From: Desulfobulbaceae bacterium UBA5628
Lineage (GTDB): Bacteria > Desulfobacterota > Desulfobulbia > Desulfobulbales > Desulfurivibrionaceae
Assembly (NCBI GenBank): GCA_002421565.1
Contig: DIKC01000051.1
Coordinates: forward strand, 1-12,011
Direction of reading: 5' to 3'
Length of the DNA stretch: 12,011 bases
Position numbers and translations under genes: made by a program
The notes under the pieces: model-generated
What the model was told of the DNA's origin: nothing
Seen by the model: only the letters and a program-made list of their open reading frames with translations
Databases searched by the model: none
Part shown: piece by piece, positions 6,721 through 12,011 of the stretch
Numbering within the stretch: position 1 is the first letter of the stretch
Layout of the letters: each line of letters starts with the position of its first letter

Positions 6721-7149
6721 CTAATTCGTTTGCTGATAGGGGTTGATCAGGGCAATGCCGCATTCTTCAAAGTCGCGGATGTTGCGGGTGGCGATGGCGG
6801 CAATGCCTTGTGAAACGGCAATCGCGGCGATTTGGCCGTCCGGGATGCTCATGGGACGGCCAAGCTCTTTGCGTTGGCCCATGATCTCTCCGTAGAGGCG
6901 GGCGGCCTTTTCCTCGAAGGGAAGTATCCGCTGAGAGAAGGCTTGTGATACGAATCGGTTGAAAAGCTGGCGGAGTGCGTTGCGCCGCTTGCCATCGGGC
7001 AGGATTCTTAGTCCGTATTCGATTTCTCCGATGGTGATGGTCGAGAGGTATAGAGTTTGTGGCTCTTGGCGGTTGAGCCAGTTTAATACGGCTTGCGAGG
7101 GGGCCGGTCGCATGATTTCCGAGATGATGTTGGTGTCGAGCAGGATCAT
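6721..7149 (-). CDS. vapC: PIN-domain toxin, VapC/FitB family
   Basis: The 142-residue protein is a type II toxin ribonuclease of the FitB branch of VapC. It starts MILLDTNIISEIMRP, typical of FitB, with Asp5 in the metal site. Further acidic positions are Glu42 (TIGEIEYGL), Asp104 (SIPDGQIAA) and the TRNIRDF block (121-127, Asn123, Asp126), so the active centre looks complete. Known VapC toxins cut tRNA or rRNA when freed from the antitoxin; FitAB also affects intracellular replication in Neisseria. The ATG overlaps the antitoxin stop as ATGA, and the stop codon abuts the ATG of the FRG gene. The substrate of this toxin cannot be read from sequence. Confidence 0.95.
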   Translation of the reverse strand: MILLDTNIISEIMRPAPSQAVLNWLNRQEPQTLYLSTITIGEIEYGLRILPDGKRRNALRQLFNRFVSQAFSQRILPFEEKAARLYGEIMGQRKELGRPMSIPDGQIAAIAVSQGIAAIATRNIRDFEECGIALINPYQQTN

Positions 7150-7376
7150 CCCAGTTCTATTGGTTCATGGGGTTGGCGATCCGGCAACGGCAGGTTTGCG
7201 CCGCGCTCCGGGCCGAAGATGCGCAGTGCCATGTCGCCCAAGCGCTCTTGTCCGGTTACCGCCTCCCGAATGATGAACCTGACCTCTTCTTCGACGGAAA
7301 TGCCGTGGCGTTCCGCCCGATTCCGCAGTCGGGATAAAATCGTTTCGTCAATTTCTTGTACGTTAAGGGTCGCCAT
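7146..7376 (-). CDS. vapB: Ribbon-helix-helix antitoxin, FitA/VapB family
   Basis: This 76-residue protein is the cognate antitoxin. The N-terminal strand and two helices (MATLNVQEIDETILSRLRNR, then AERHGISVEEEVRFIIREAV to residue 40) are the FitA-type ribbon-helix-helix DNA-binding domain; residues about 43-76 (GDMALRIFGPERGA to the end) form the tail that usually blocks the toxin's active site. FitA-like proteins dimerise, bind an inverted repeat in their own promoter and repress the operon with the toxin. An AGGAAGGA box lies 4 bases before the ATG at 7376, and the gene is first in the three-gene cassette. Antitoxin function is inferred from family and position. Confidence 0.93.
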   Translation of the reverse strand: MATLNVQEIDETILSRLRNRAERHGISVEEEVRFIIREAVTGQERLGDMALRIFGPERGANLPLPDRQPHEPIELG

Positions 7377-7380
7377 TGTT

Positions 7381-7388
7381 TCCTTCCT
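7381..7388 (-). promoter_or_regulatory. Ribosome binding site of the antitoxin gene
   Basis: AGGAAGGA on the minus strand, 4 bases before the vapB ATG. It is the only strong Shine-Dalgarno in the cassette; vapC and the FRG gene lack obvious ones and overlap or abut their upstream neighbour. Confidence 0.65.
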
Positions 7389-7418
7389 GATTGCGGGTTC
7401 CGCGAGTATTATTTTTTA

Positions 7419-7447
7419 TAAATATCGTATGGTTCGCTGGATGTCAA
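7419..7447 (-). promoter_or_regulatory. Candidate promoter of the vapB-vapC-FRG cassette
   Basis: A perfect TTGACA (7447-7442, minus strand) is followed by an A+T-rich stretch. Possible -10 boxes are GATATT after 15 bases and TATTTA (7424-7419) after 17 bases. The A+T-rich tract extends to about 7408 and includes an imperfect inverted repeat (ATATTTAT against AATAATACT) where an antitoxin dimer could bind. Transcription would begin about 35-40 bases before the vapB ATG. Confidence 0.5.
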
Positions 7448-7490
7448 ATGGAACGCCATGTCGCTGGATCGGCTTCGTTGGTTATTCCGC

Positions 7491-7520
7491 TTGAGTTCGA
7501 GCCGCTTCCGGGTTTATGAT
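7491..7520 (+). promoter_or_regulatory. Candidate sigma-70-like promoter of the FlhB-like gene
   Basis: TTGAGT (7491-7496) and TATGAT (7515-7520; 5/6 to TATAAT) are 18 bases apart. The pair overlaps an imperfect inverted repeat at 7496-7538 whose loop contains the -10 box. Transcription would begin near 7527, about 70 bases before the start codon. Pattern match only. Confidence 0.35.
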
Positions 7521-7538
7521 TCCGGGAGCAGGGTCGAA
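7496..7538. repeat. Imperfect inverted repeat (possible operator or hairpin)
   Basis: The left arm TTCGAGCCGCTTCCGG (7496-7511) pairs with the right arm CCGGGAGCAGGGTCGAA (7522-7538) with one mismatch, one bulge and one G-U pair, around a 10-base loop. No T-run follows on either strand, so it is a poor fit for an intrinsic terminator. It lies between the divergent cassette and FlhB-like gene. Confidence 0.45.
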
Positions 7539-7583
7539 GTGACAAAAAAATGACGCTCGTGGCCGGAGTCGGCCGCGATGCCC

Positions 7584-7587
7584 GGAG
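7584..7587 (+). promoter_or_regulatory. Ribosome binding site deciding the FlhB-like start
   Basis: GGAG ends 8 bases before the ATG at 7596. The earlier in-frame ATGs at 7578 and 7590 are upstream of it or only 2 bases after it, so 7596 is preferred. Confidence 0.6.
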
Positions 7588-7595
7588 CAATGATC

Positions 7596-7886
7596 ATGCC
7601 GCAAAAACCAGCTTCCGCTAAGCAGGCCGGCCGCAAAAAAGCGGTGGCCATCCGCTATGAGCAGGAAGGGGCCACCGCCCCCCAGGTGGTGGGCAAGGGG
7701 ATCGGGCTGGTGGCGGAGAAGATCATCGAGATCGCCCGCGAACATGGAGTGCCGATCCACGAAGACGCCGACCTGACCGAAATTCTCTCCCGCCTCAATC
7801 TCTACGAGGAAATCCCGCCGGAAACCTATGTCCTGGTGGCGGAAATCCTCGCCTTTGTCTATCGCACCAATCAAAGCCGTTCCTGA
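7596..7886 (+). CDS. Stand-alone FlhB C-terminal-domain protein (FhlB/FlhX type)
   Basis: The 96-residue protein corresponds to the part of FlhB after its autocleavage site. It has the basic lead RKKAVAIRYEQEGATAPQVVGKG (13-35), AEKIIEIAREHGVPIHEDADLTEIL (40-64) and EEIPPETYVLVAEILAFVYR (71-90), the standard features of the EscU/YscU/HrcU/FlhB cytoplasmic domain. The NPTH cleavage motif and the four membrane helices are absent: the chain starts where cleaved FlhB-C would. Such paralogues occur in many flagellates and can partly replace the FlhB C-domain in the export gate that switches substrates from rod/hook to filament type. I chose the start at 7596 because it has a well-spaced GGAG. The gene ends 16 bases before the sigma-54 element of flgF. 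A full flhB is not in the window. Confidence 0.88.
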   Translation: MPQKPASAKQAGRKKAVAIRYEQEGATAPQVVGKGIGLVAEKIIEIAREHGVPIHEDADLTEILSRLNLYEEIPPETYVLVAEILAFVYRTNQSRS

Positions 7887-7901
7887 ACAACGCCCCCATA
7901 G

Positions 7902-7917
7902 TGGCATGATGCTTGCA
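7902..7917 (+). promoter_or_regulatory. Sigma-54 (RpoN) promoter of the flgFGAHI operon
   Basis: TGGCATGATGCTTGCA contains GG (7903-7904), exactly 10 bases, then GC (7915-7916), within TGGCA and TTGCA boxes that match the RpoN consensus closely. Transcription would begin near 7928, about 33 bases before the flgF ATG. Sigma-54 control of rod and ring genes is established in many flagellates and needs an enhancer-binding activator. Confidence 0.85.
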
Positions 7918-7960
7918 TGGTGATTTGGGTAAGCAGAAAAATCATCCGTGGAGGCAATAC

Positions 7961-8689
7961 ATGTTTATTCACAATCGCTTGGGAATGCTGGAAGGGGTCG
8001 AGACCATGCTCGCCCAGGAGCAGCGGCTCAATCAGGTGGCCAACAACCTGGCCAACGTCGATACCGCCGGCTACAAGAAGGAATCGGTCACCTTCGGGGA
8101 GATGCTTTACAACGTCAGCCACAACCGGCAACGGGTCGGCAAGGCCCTGAGCATCGTAACCGACCAGCAGCAGGGCAACACCCAGCTCACCGGCAATGCC
8201 CTTGACCTGGCGATCACCGGCCAGGGCTTTTTCAAGATCGAGACCCCCGGCGGGGTACGCTACACCCGGGCCGGCAACTTCGAACTGGACAACGACGGCC
8301 GTTTGCGGATGCCAAACGGCGGCCTGGTCATGGGCGAAAACGGCCCGATCATCCTCGACAACAACGAGTTCACCATCGACCGCCAGGGCAGGGTTTTGAT
8401 CGACGGGCTGATGGTCAACCGGATGGATATCGCCACCGTTGATGACCCCAATCTGCTGGCCAAGGAAGGGGAAAGCCTCTTCCGCCTCAAGGAAGGGGGC
8501 CAGGAACTGGCGGCCGCCGATTTCCAGGTCAAGCAGGGCTTTGTCGAAAAATCCAATGTCAACAGCGTCGAGGAGATGACGGTGATGATCGAATTGCAGC
8601 GGGCCTATGAAGGCCAACAGAAGATGATCCAGGCGGTGGACGAAATCGACAATCTGGCGGTCCGCCGGGTGGGCACTCTTAACGGTTAG
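7961..8689 (+). CDS. flgF: Flagellar proximal rod protein FlgF
   Basis: The 242-residue protein is a rod component exported by the flagellar type III apparatus without a cleaved signal. The N-terminal heptad region with NQVANNLANVDTAGYKKE (24-41) is the flagellar rod signature; ALDLAITGQGFFKI (80-93) and YTRAGNFELDNDGRL (101-115) are typical of the FlgE/F/G core, and QRAYEGQQKMIQAVDEID (213-230) is the C-terminal coiled-coil. It is shorter than FlgG, starts MFIHNRLGML rather than the FlgG-type MIRALYSG, and sits immediately before flgG, which supports FlgF. GTGGAGG lies 6 bases before the ATG at 7961; the frame is open 16 codons upstream but those lie within the promoter. First gene of the sigma-54 operon. 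Confidence 0.93.
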   Translation: MFIHNRLGMLEGVETMLAQEQRLNQVANNLANVDTAGYKKESVTFGEMLYNVSHNRQRVGKALSIVTDQQQGNTQLTGNALDLAITGQGFFKIETPGGVRYTRAGNFELDNDGRLRMPNGGLVMGENGPIILDNNEFTIDRQGRVLIDGLMVNRMDIATVDDPNLLAKEGESLFRLKEGGQELAAADFQVKQGFVEKSNVNSVEEMTVMIELQRAYEGQQKMIQAVDEIDNLAVRRVGTLNG

Positions 8690-8718
8690 TAATTGCTGAT
8701 TCACGCAACCTTTAATTC

Positions 8719-8724
8719 AAGGAG
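8719..8724 (+). promoter_or_regulatory. Ribosome binding site of flgG
   Basis: AAGGAG, 9 bases before the ATG at 8734. Confidence 0.7.
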
Positions 8725-8733
8725 AACCAGACC

Positions 8734-9516
8734 ATGATCCGCGCACTTTATTCCGGCCGTACCGGCATGAGCGGCCAGCAGTTGCAGTTGGACACCATCT
8801 CCAACAACCTGGCTAACGTCAACACCGCCGGCTTCAAGAAAAGCCGAGCCCAGTTCGAAGATCTTTATTACCAGGAAATCCGGGCGATGGGGGTGGAAAC
8901 CGCCGACGGCGGCCGGGTGCCGGGCGGCATTCAGGTCGGCCTGGGGGTGCTGCCCACCTCGGTTCAGAAGATTTTCACCCAGGGCAGTCTTACTGAAACC
9001 GGCAATGATCTCGATATCGCCATCGAGGGGCGCGGTTTCTTTCAGGTTATGCGCAACGGCGAGGAGTTTTACACCCGGGCCGGGGCCTTTTCCCGCGACC
9101 AGGACGGCTTCATCGTCACCCAGAACGGTGAACGGTTGCAGCCTGAATTTGCCCTTCCGCCGGAAGCGATCAGTATCAATATCGACCGGAGCGGGGTAAT
9201 CCAGGCCAAGGACGCGGCTCAGCAGGTGGTGGCCACCGCTCAACTTACCCTGTTCGATTTCATCAACCCCGGCGGTCTGCGGGCCGAGGGCGGCAATCTT
9301 TTCCGCCCCACCGATGCCTCCGGCGACCCCCGCGAGGCGGATCCGGGCATTGATGGTCTGGGCACGACATTGCAGCGTTTTATCGAGGTTTCCAACGTGG
9401 ATGTGACCGAGGAACTGGTTAATCTGATTGTTACCCAGCGGGCCTATGAATTGAACTCCAAGTCGATCCAGACCGCTGATCAGATCCTGGAAGTAGCCAA
9501 TACTCTTAAACGGTAG
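8734..9516 (+). CDS. flgG: Flagellar distal rod protein FlgG
   Basis: The 260-residue protein has the usual FlgG length and motifs: MIRALYSGRTGM at the start, TISNNLANVNTAGFKKSRAQ (21-40), the FlgG-specific insert FEDLYYQEIRAMG (41-53), QGSLTETGNDLDIAIEGRGF (83-102) and VNLIVTQRAYELNSKSIQTA (229-248). It forms the distal rod that spans the periplasm through the P and L rings. An AAGGAG box precedes it and a 44-base spacer separates it from flgF. It is followed by flgA after 20 bases. No anomalies. Confidence 0.97.
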   Translation: MIRALYSGRTGMSGQQLQLDTISNNLANVNTAGFKKSRAQFEDLYYQEIRAMGVETADGGRVPGGIQVGLGVLPTSVQKIFTQGSLTETGNDLDIAIEGRGFFQVMRNGEEFYTRAGAFSRDQDGFIVTQNGERLQPEFALPPEAISINIDRSGVIQAKDAAQQVVATAQLTLFDFINPGGLRAEGGNLFRPTDASGDPREADPGIDGLGTTLQRFIEVSNVDVTEELVNLIVTQRAYELNSKSIQTADQILEVANTLKR

Positions 9517-9536
9517 GTTGAGGCACGGGTGAGCGG

Positions 9537-10307
9537 ATGAGCCGAGCAATTCAAGATATGGGGCAACGTTGGCGGCGTCTGGCTGGTCTGGCCGTGCTGG
9601 CCGGCTGGCTGGCATCAGCCCTGGCACTTTCAGTAGGAGCTGATGCCCTGGCTACAGGGCGGCAAGTGCTGGAGCGTCCGGCCCTGGAGGCTATTTTCAG
9701 CGCCGTTGTCAACGAAGCGAGCATCTGGCCGGCCGACGAGCTGCGGATCAACGGTTTCAGCGCCATCCCGGAGCGGGTGGCGGTGGAGGCGGGCAAGCTG
9801 ACCTATCGCCTGGAAACTCCGCCGGTTGCCAATCGGCTGGGTCGCCAGAGCATCGCGGTGATGCTGCTGGTTGACGGCCGTGAGCAGGGCCGGGTGCGGC
9901 TGAGCGGCGATCTTTCCCGGATCGGGGAGGTGGTCTGCCTCAGCGACCGCGCCAATCGCGGCCAGATTCTGACCGCCGAGGATCTCAGCGTGATCCGGCG
10001 CGATATCGGCATGCTTGATCAGGCCCGGCCCGCGACCCTGGCAGAGGCGGTGGGCAAGCAGTTGCGGGTTTCGCTCTCGGCCGGGGCGATCCTTTACGAG
10101 CATCTGCTGACCGCCCCGCCCCTGGTTAAACGGGGCGATCAGGTGACGATCGTCGCCCGTAACGGCCAAATTCAGGTGGCCGCCCCCGGCGAGGTGCGGG
10201 AAACCGGGGCCAAGGGCGACTGGGTAAAGGTGAAAAATTTGATGAGCCGCCGGGAGATTCAGGCCCGGGTAGTGGAAAGCGGCCTGGTGGAAGTGGAATT
10301 TAACTGA
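9537..10307 (+). CDS. flgA: Flagellar P-ring assembly chaperone FlgA
   Basis: The 256-residue protein is the periplasmic chaperone for FlgI polymerisation. It has a likely signal peptide (basic RWRR at 11-14, hydrophobic LAGLAVLAGWLASALAL at 15-31, cleavage somewhere in 30-40). The C-terminal half is the SAF/FlgA domain: GEVVCLSDRANRGQILTAED (130-149), VIRRDIG (152-158), GKQLRVSLSAGAILYEHLL (173-191), LVKRGDQVTIVARNGQIQVA (196-215) and KGDWVKVKNLMSRREIQARV (226-245). It is longer than E. coli FlgA (219 residues), mainly from the N-terminus. Start choice is weak: the ATG at 9537 has only GAGCGG close by, and an ATG at 9558 in the same frame would also leave a signal peptide. Confidence 0.9.
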   Translation: MSRAIQDMGQRWRRLAGLAVLAGWLASALALSVGADALATGRQVLERPALEAIFSAVVNEASIWPADELRINGFSAIPERVAVEAGKLTYRLETPPVANRLGRQSIAVMLLVDGREQGRVRLSGDLSRIGEVVCLSDRANRGQILTAEDLSVIRRDIGMLDQARPATLAEAVGKQLRVSLSAGAILYEHLLTAPPLVKRGDQVTIVARNGQIQVAAPGEVRETGAKGDWVKVKNLMSRREIQARVVESGLVEVEFN

Positions 10308-10311
10308 TTGT

Positions 10312-10317
10312 AAGGAG
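10312..10317 (+). promoter_or_regulatory. Ribosome binding site of flgH
   Basis: AAGGAG, 8 bases before the ATG at 10326. Confidence 0.7.
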
Positions 10318-10325
10318 ATCCGACC

Positions 10326-11030
10326 ATGCGTAAGCCCATTTTGATTATCGTTGCCTTTTCCCTGCTGGCCGGCGGTTGCGCCACCACCGGCAGTCAGAGC
10401 AGCATGCCGCCCCCCCTGCCGGAGCGTTACGCCATGCCGGAGGTCGGCCAGCCGGCCCCCCAGCCGGAGGAAGGGGCGATCTACGGTGGGGCCAGGGGCC
10501 TTGATCTTTACCGGGACAGCCGAGCCCGCGAGGTGGGCGACCTGATCATGGTGCGGGTGGTGGAAACCTCCAGCGGCAAAAACGACGCCAACACCAAGAC
10601 CGAGCGGGAATCCACCCTCTCCGGCGGAGTCACCTCCTTCTTCGGTTTCGAGCAGTGGCTGGCGGATAAAAATTCCCGTTTCACCCCCTCCTCCACCTCG
10701 ATGCAGGCCGGGATGACCAATGATTTTGAGGGCAAGGCCGACACCGAGCGCAAAAGTCAGGTAACCGCCACCATTTCCGTCCGGGTGGTTGATAAAACCA
10801 TGGACGGCAATCTGGTGATCCGCGGCTATCAGGAGGTGAAGGTGAATAACGAGACCCAGTTCATCATCCTCTCCGGGCTGGTGCGGCCCGACGATGTCAC
10901 CGCCGACAACGCGGTTCTTTCCACCCGGATTGCCGATGCCCGCATCGAATACGGCGGCAAAGGGGTGGTGGGCGACAAGCAGCAGCCCGGCTGGCTGACC
11001 CGGACCCTGGATGTGGTCTGGCCCTTCTGA
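10326..11030 (+). CDS. flgH: Flagellar L-ring lipoprotein FlgH
   Basis: The 234-residue protein forms the outer-membrane L ring. A lipoprotein signal is visible: MRKP, hydrophobic ILIIVAFSLLAGG and Cys18 as the probable lipidated residue, though the lipobox AGGC has Ala instead of the usual Leu at -3. Conserved blocks are LDLYRDSRAREVGDLIMVRV (59-78), ETSSGKNDANTKTERES (80-96), VTATISVRVVDKTMDGNLVI (140-159), FIILSGLVRPDDVT (179-192) and the terminal GWLTRTLDVVWPF. The length matches the family. It lies 18 bases after flgA and 76 bases before flgI, the longest gap within the ring genes, where a second GG-N10-GC element occurs. Confidence 0.95.
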   Translation: MRKPILIIVAFSLLAGGCATTGSQSSMPPPLPERYAMPEVGQPAPQPEEGAIYGGARGLDLYRDSRAREVGDLIMVRVVETSSGKNDANTKTERESTLSGGVTSFFGFEQWLADKNSRFTPSSTSMQAGMTNDFEGKADTERKSQVTATISVRVVDKTMDGNLVIRGYQEVKVNNETQFIILSGLVRPDDVTADNAVLSTRIADARIEYGGKGVVGDKQQPGWLTRTLDVVWPF

Positions 11031-11034
11031 TGGT

Positions 11035-11050
11035 TGGCATGATTCGTGCT
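11035..11050 (+). promoter_or_regulatory. Possible second sigma-54 promoter, upstream of flgI
   Basis: TGGCATGATTCGTGCT has GG (11036-11037) and GC (11048-11049) exactly 10 bases apart. The -24 half is identical to that of the flgF promoter (TGGCATGAT), but the -12 half is GTGCT instead of TTGCA. It lies 57 bases before the flgI ATG in the widest gap of the operon. Confidence 0.4.
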
Positions 11051-11106
11051 TACTAAAACAGACAAGCGGCAAAAATGATCAGCCACAACTTTGGCAGGTG
11101 AAAAAA

Positions 11107-12011
11107 ATGAACGCGACAAAACTGAATATAGCGGCGATTTTGCTGGCCTTACTGCTGATGCTGGCCTGCTGGCCGGCCCCCCTCGCCTCGGCCGCCCGTT
11201 TGAAGGACATGGCCTCGGTCAAGGGGGTGCGCGACAACCAACTGGTGGGCTACGGGATCGTGGTCGGCTTGAACGGCACCGGCGACGGCAAGAACGCGGT
11301 TTTCACCACCAACGGCCTGGCCAGCGTCATGCGTAACATGGGGATCCAGCTCGATCCCAAGGAAATTCAGGTAAAAAACGTGGCCAGCGTCATGGTCACC
11401 GCCAAGCTGCCGCCCTTTGCCAAGGCCGGTCAGACCATTGATATCAATCTTTCTTCGGTGGGCGACGCCACCTCGCTGCAAGGCGGTACCCTCCTGCTCA
11501 CCCCCTTGAAAGGGCTGGACAACAAGGTGTACGCCCTGGCTCAGGGGCCGATCAGCATCGGCGGTTTCGAGGTGGCGGGCGCCACTGCCGGCCGCCAGCG
11601 CAATCACCTGACCGTGGCCCGGATTCCGGCCGGGGCCTCGGTGGAACGGGAAGTGCCGGTGACCTTCATCGGCAAGGATGAAATGGTGATCAGTCTCGAT
11701 CGCCCCGATTTCACCACGGTCAGCCGGATGAGCGCCGCGATCAACGGACTGCTCGGCGGCCAGTTCGCCAAGGCCAAGGACGGCTCGACGGTGGCGGTCA
11801 GGGTGCCGGATGATTACCGGGACAATGAAATCGCCTTTCTGGCGGCAGTGGAAAATCTTGAGATCGAAGTGGACGGCCCGGCCCGGATCGTGCTCGATGA
11901 GCGAACCGGCACCGTGGTGATGGGCGAAAACGTGCGCCTGCGGGAACTGGCCCTTTCCCACGGCGATCTCAGTCTCCAGATTGCGCCGCCGGCCGCGCCG
12001 GGACAGGAAAT
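11107..12011 (+). CDS. flgI: Flagellar P-ring protein FlgI (3' end outside window)
   Basis: The frame starts at the ATG at 11107 and stays open to the right edge (301 complete codons of about 370 expected). A signal peptide is clear: MNATKLN, hydrophobic IAAILLALLLMLACW, and probable cleavage after APLASA (residue 29). The mature part begins ARLKDMASVKGVRDNQLVGY, followed by GIVVGLNGTGDGKNA, both diagnostic of FlgI; GQTIDINLSSVGDATSLQGG and RIVLDERTGTVVMGENVRL are further family blocks. FlgI polymerises in the periplasm around the rod with help from FlgA. AGGTG lies 6 bases before the ATG. Nothing suggests a defect in the visible part. Confidence 0.97.
   Translation, partial: MNATKLNIAAILLALLLMLACWPAPLASAARLKDMASVKGVRDNQLVGYGIVVGLNGTGDGKNAVFTTNGLASVMRNMGIQLDPKEIQVKNVASVMVTAKLPPFAKAGQTIDINLSSVGDATSLQGGTLLLTPLKGLDNKVYALAQGPISIGGFEVAGATAGRQRNHLTVARIPAGASVEREVPVTFIGKDEMVISLDRPDFTTVSRMSAAINGLLGGQFAKAKDGSTVAVRVPDDYRDNEIAFLAAVENLEIEVDGPARIVLDERTGTVVMGENVRLRELALSHGDLSLQIAPPAAPGQE

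Noticed and set aside
5588..7487. Possible direct repeats flanking the cassette (GATCGG and GTTATTC near 5588-5620 and 7467-7487)
   Set aside because: The matches are only 6-7 bases each, with different spacing, which is expected by chance.
7496..7538. Rho-independent terminator
   Set aside because: The hairpin is imperfect and no run of T follows on either strand.
7871..9627. Two long minus-strand open frames opposite flgF and flgG
   Set aside because: They mirror the codon bias of the flagellar genes; no start signal or domain.
9630..11072. A 480-codon open frame on the minus strand opposite flgA and flgH
   Set aside because: It is the antisense of two certain genes; high G+C removes stop codons from that frame. 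The product is a Gly/His/Pro-rich string with no recognisable domain.

Overview
The window comes from a G+C-rich diderm bacterium with a peripheral or polar flagellum. The P-ring and L-ring genes (flgA, flgH, flgI) require an outer membrane. The order flgF-flgG-flgA-flgH-flgI, a sigma-54 type promoter in front of it, and the mix of housekeeping genes fit a Desulfobacterota (former Deltaproteobacteria) genome. I lean towards the Desulfobulbales, but the sequence alone does not prove that placement.

Minus-strand block, positions 5454 down to 1: nine closely spaced genes, probably one operon. In transcription order they are a 39-residue lysine-rich protein, a spermidine-synthase-like Rossmann protein, a YajD-type HNH nuclease, SfsA, QueC (preQ0 synthase), NagZ (beta-N-acetylhexosaminidase), a two-domain HPF/RaiA plus cold-shock protein, NadA (quinolinate synthase), and the first 25 codons of a NifS/IscS-type cysteine desulfurase that runs off the left edge. 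Gaps range from a 4-base overlap to 53 bases. The block mixes NAD synthesis, iron-sulfur supply, tRNA modification, wall recycling and ribosome hibernation. A sigma-70-like promoter can be read upstream of the small gene.

Minus-strand accessory cassette, positions 7376 to 5626: a FitA-like ribbon-helix-helix antitoxin, a PIN-domain VapC/FitB toxin that overlaps it by ATGA, and an FRG-domain protein whose ATG directly follows the toxin stop codon. The cassette has its own promoter (TTGACA box) and a clearly lower G+C content than its neighbours. It looks like an acquired module sitting between the housekeeping operon and the flagellar locus. The three-gene arrangement is the most novel-looking feature here and may be a toxin-antitoxin or defence unit with an FRG accessory protein.

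Plus-strand flagellar block, positions 7596 to 12011: a stand-alone FlhB C-terminal-domain protein (FhlB/FlhX type), then flgF, flgG, flgA, flgH and flgI (cut at the right edge). A near-consensus sigma-54 promoter (GG-N10-GC) lies between the FlhB-like gene and flgF. A second, weaker GG-N10-GC element lies between flgH and flgI. Together these genes build the distal and proximal rod, the P ring and its chaperone, and the L ring.
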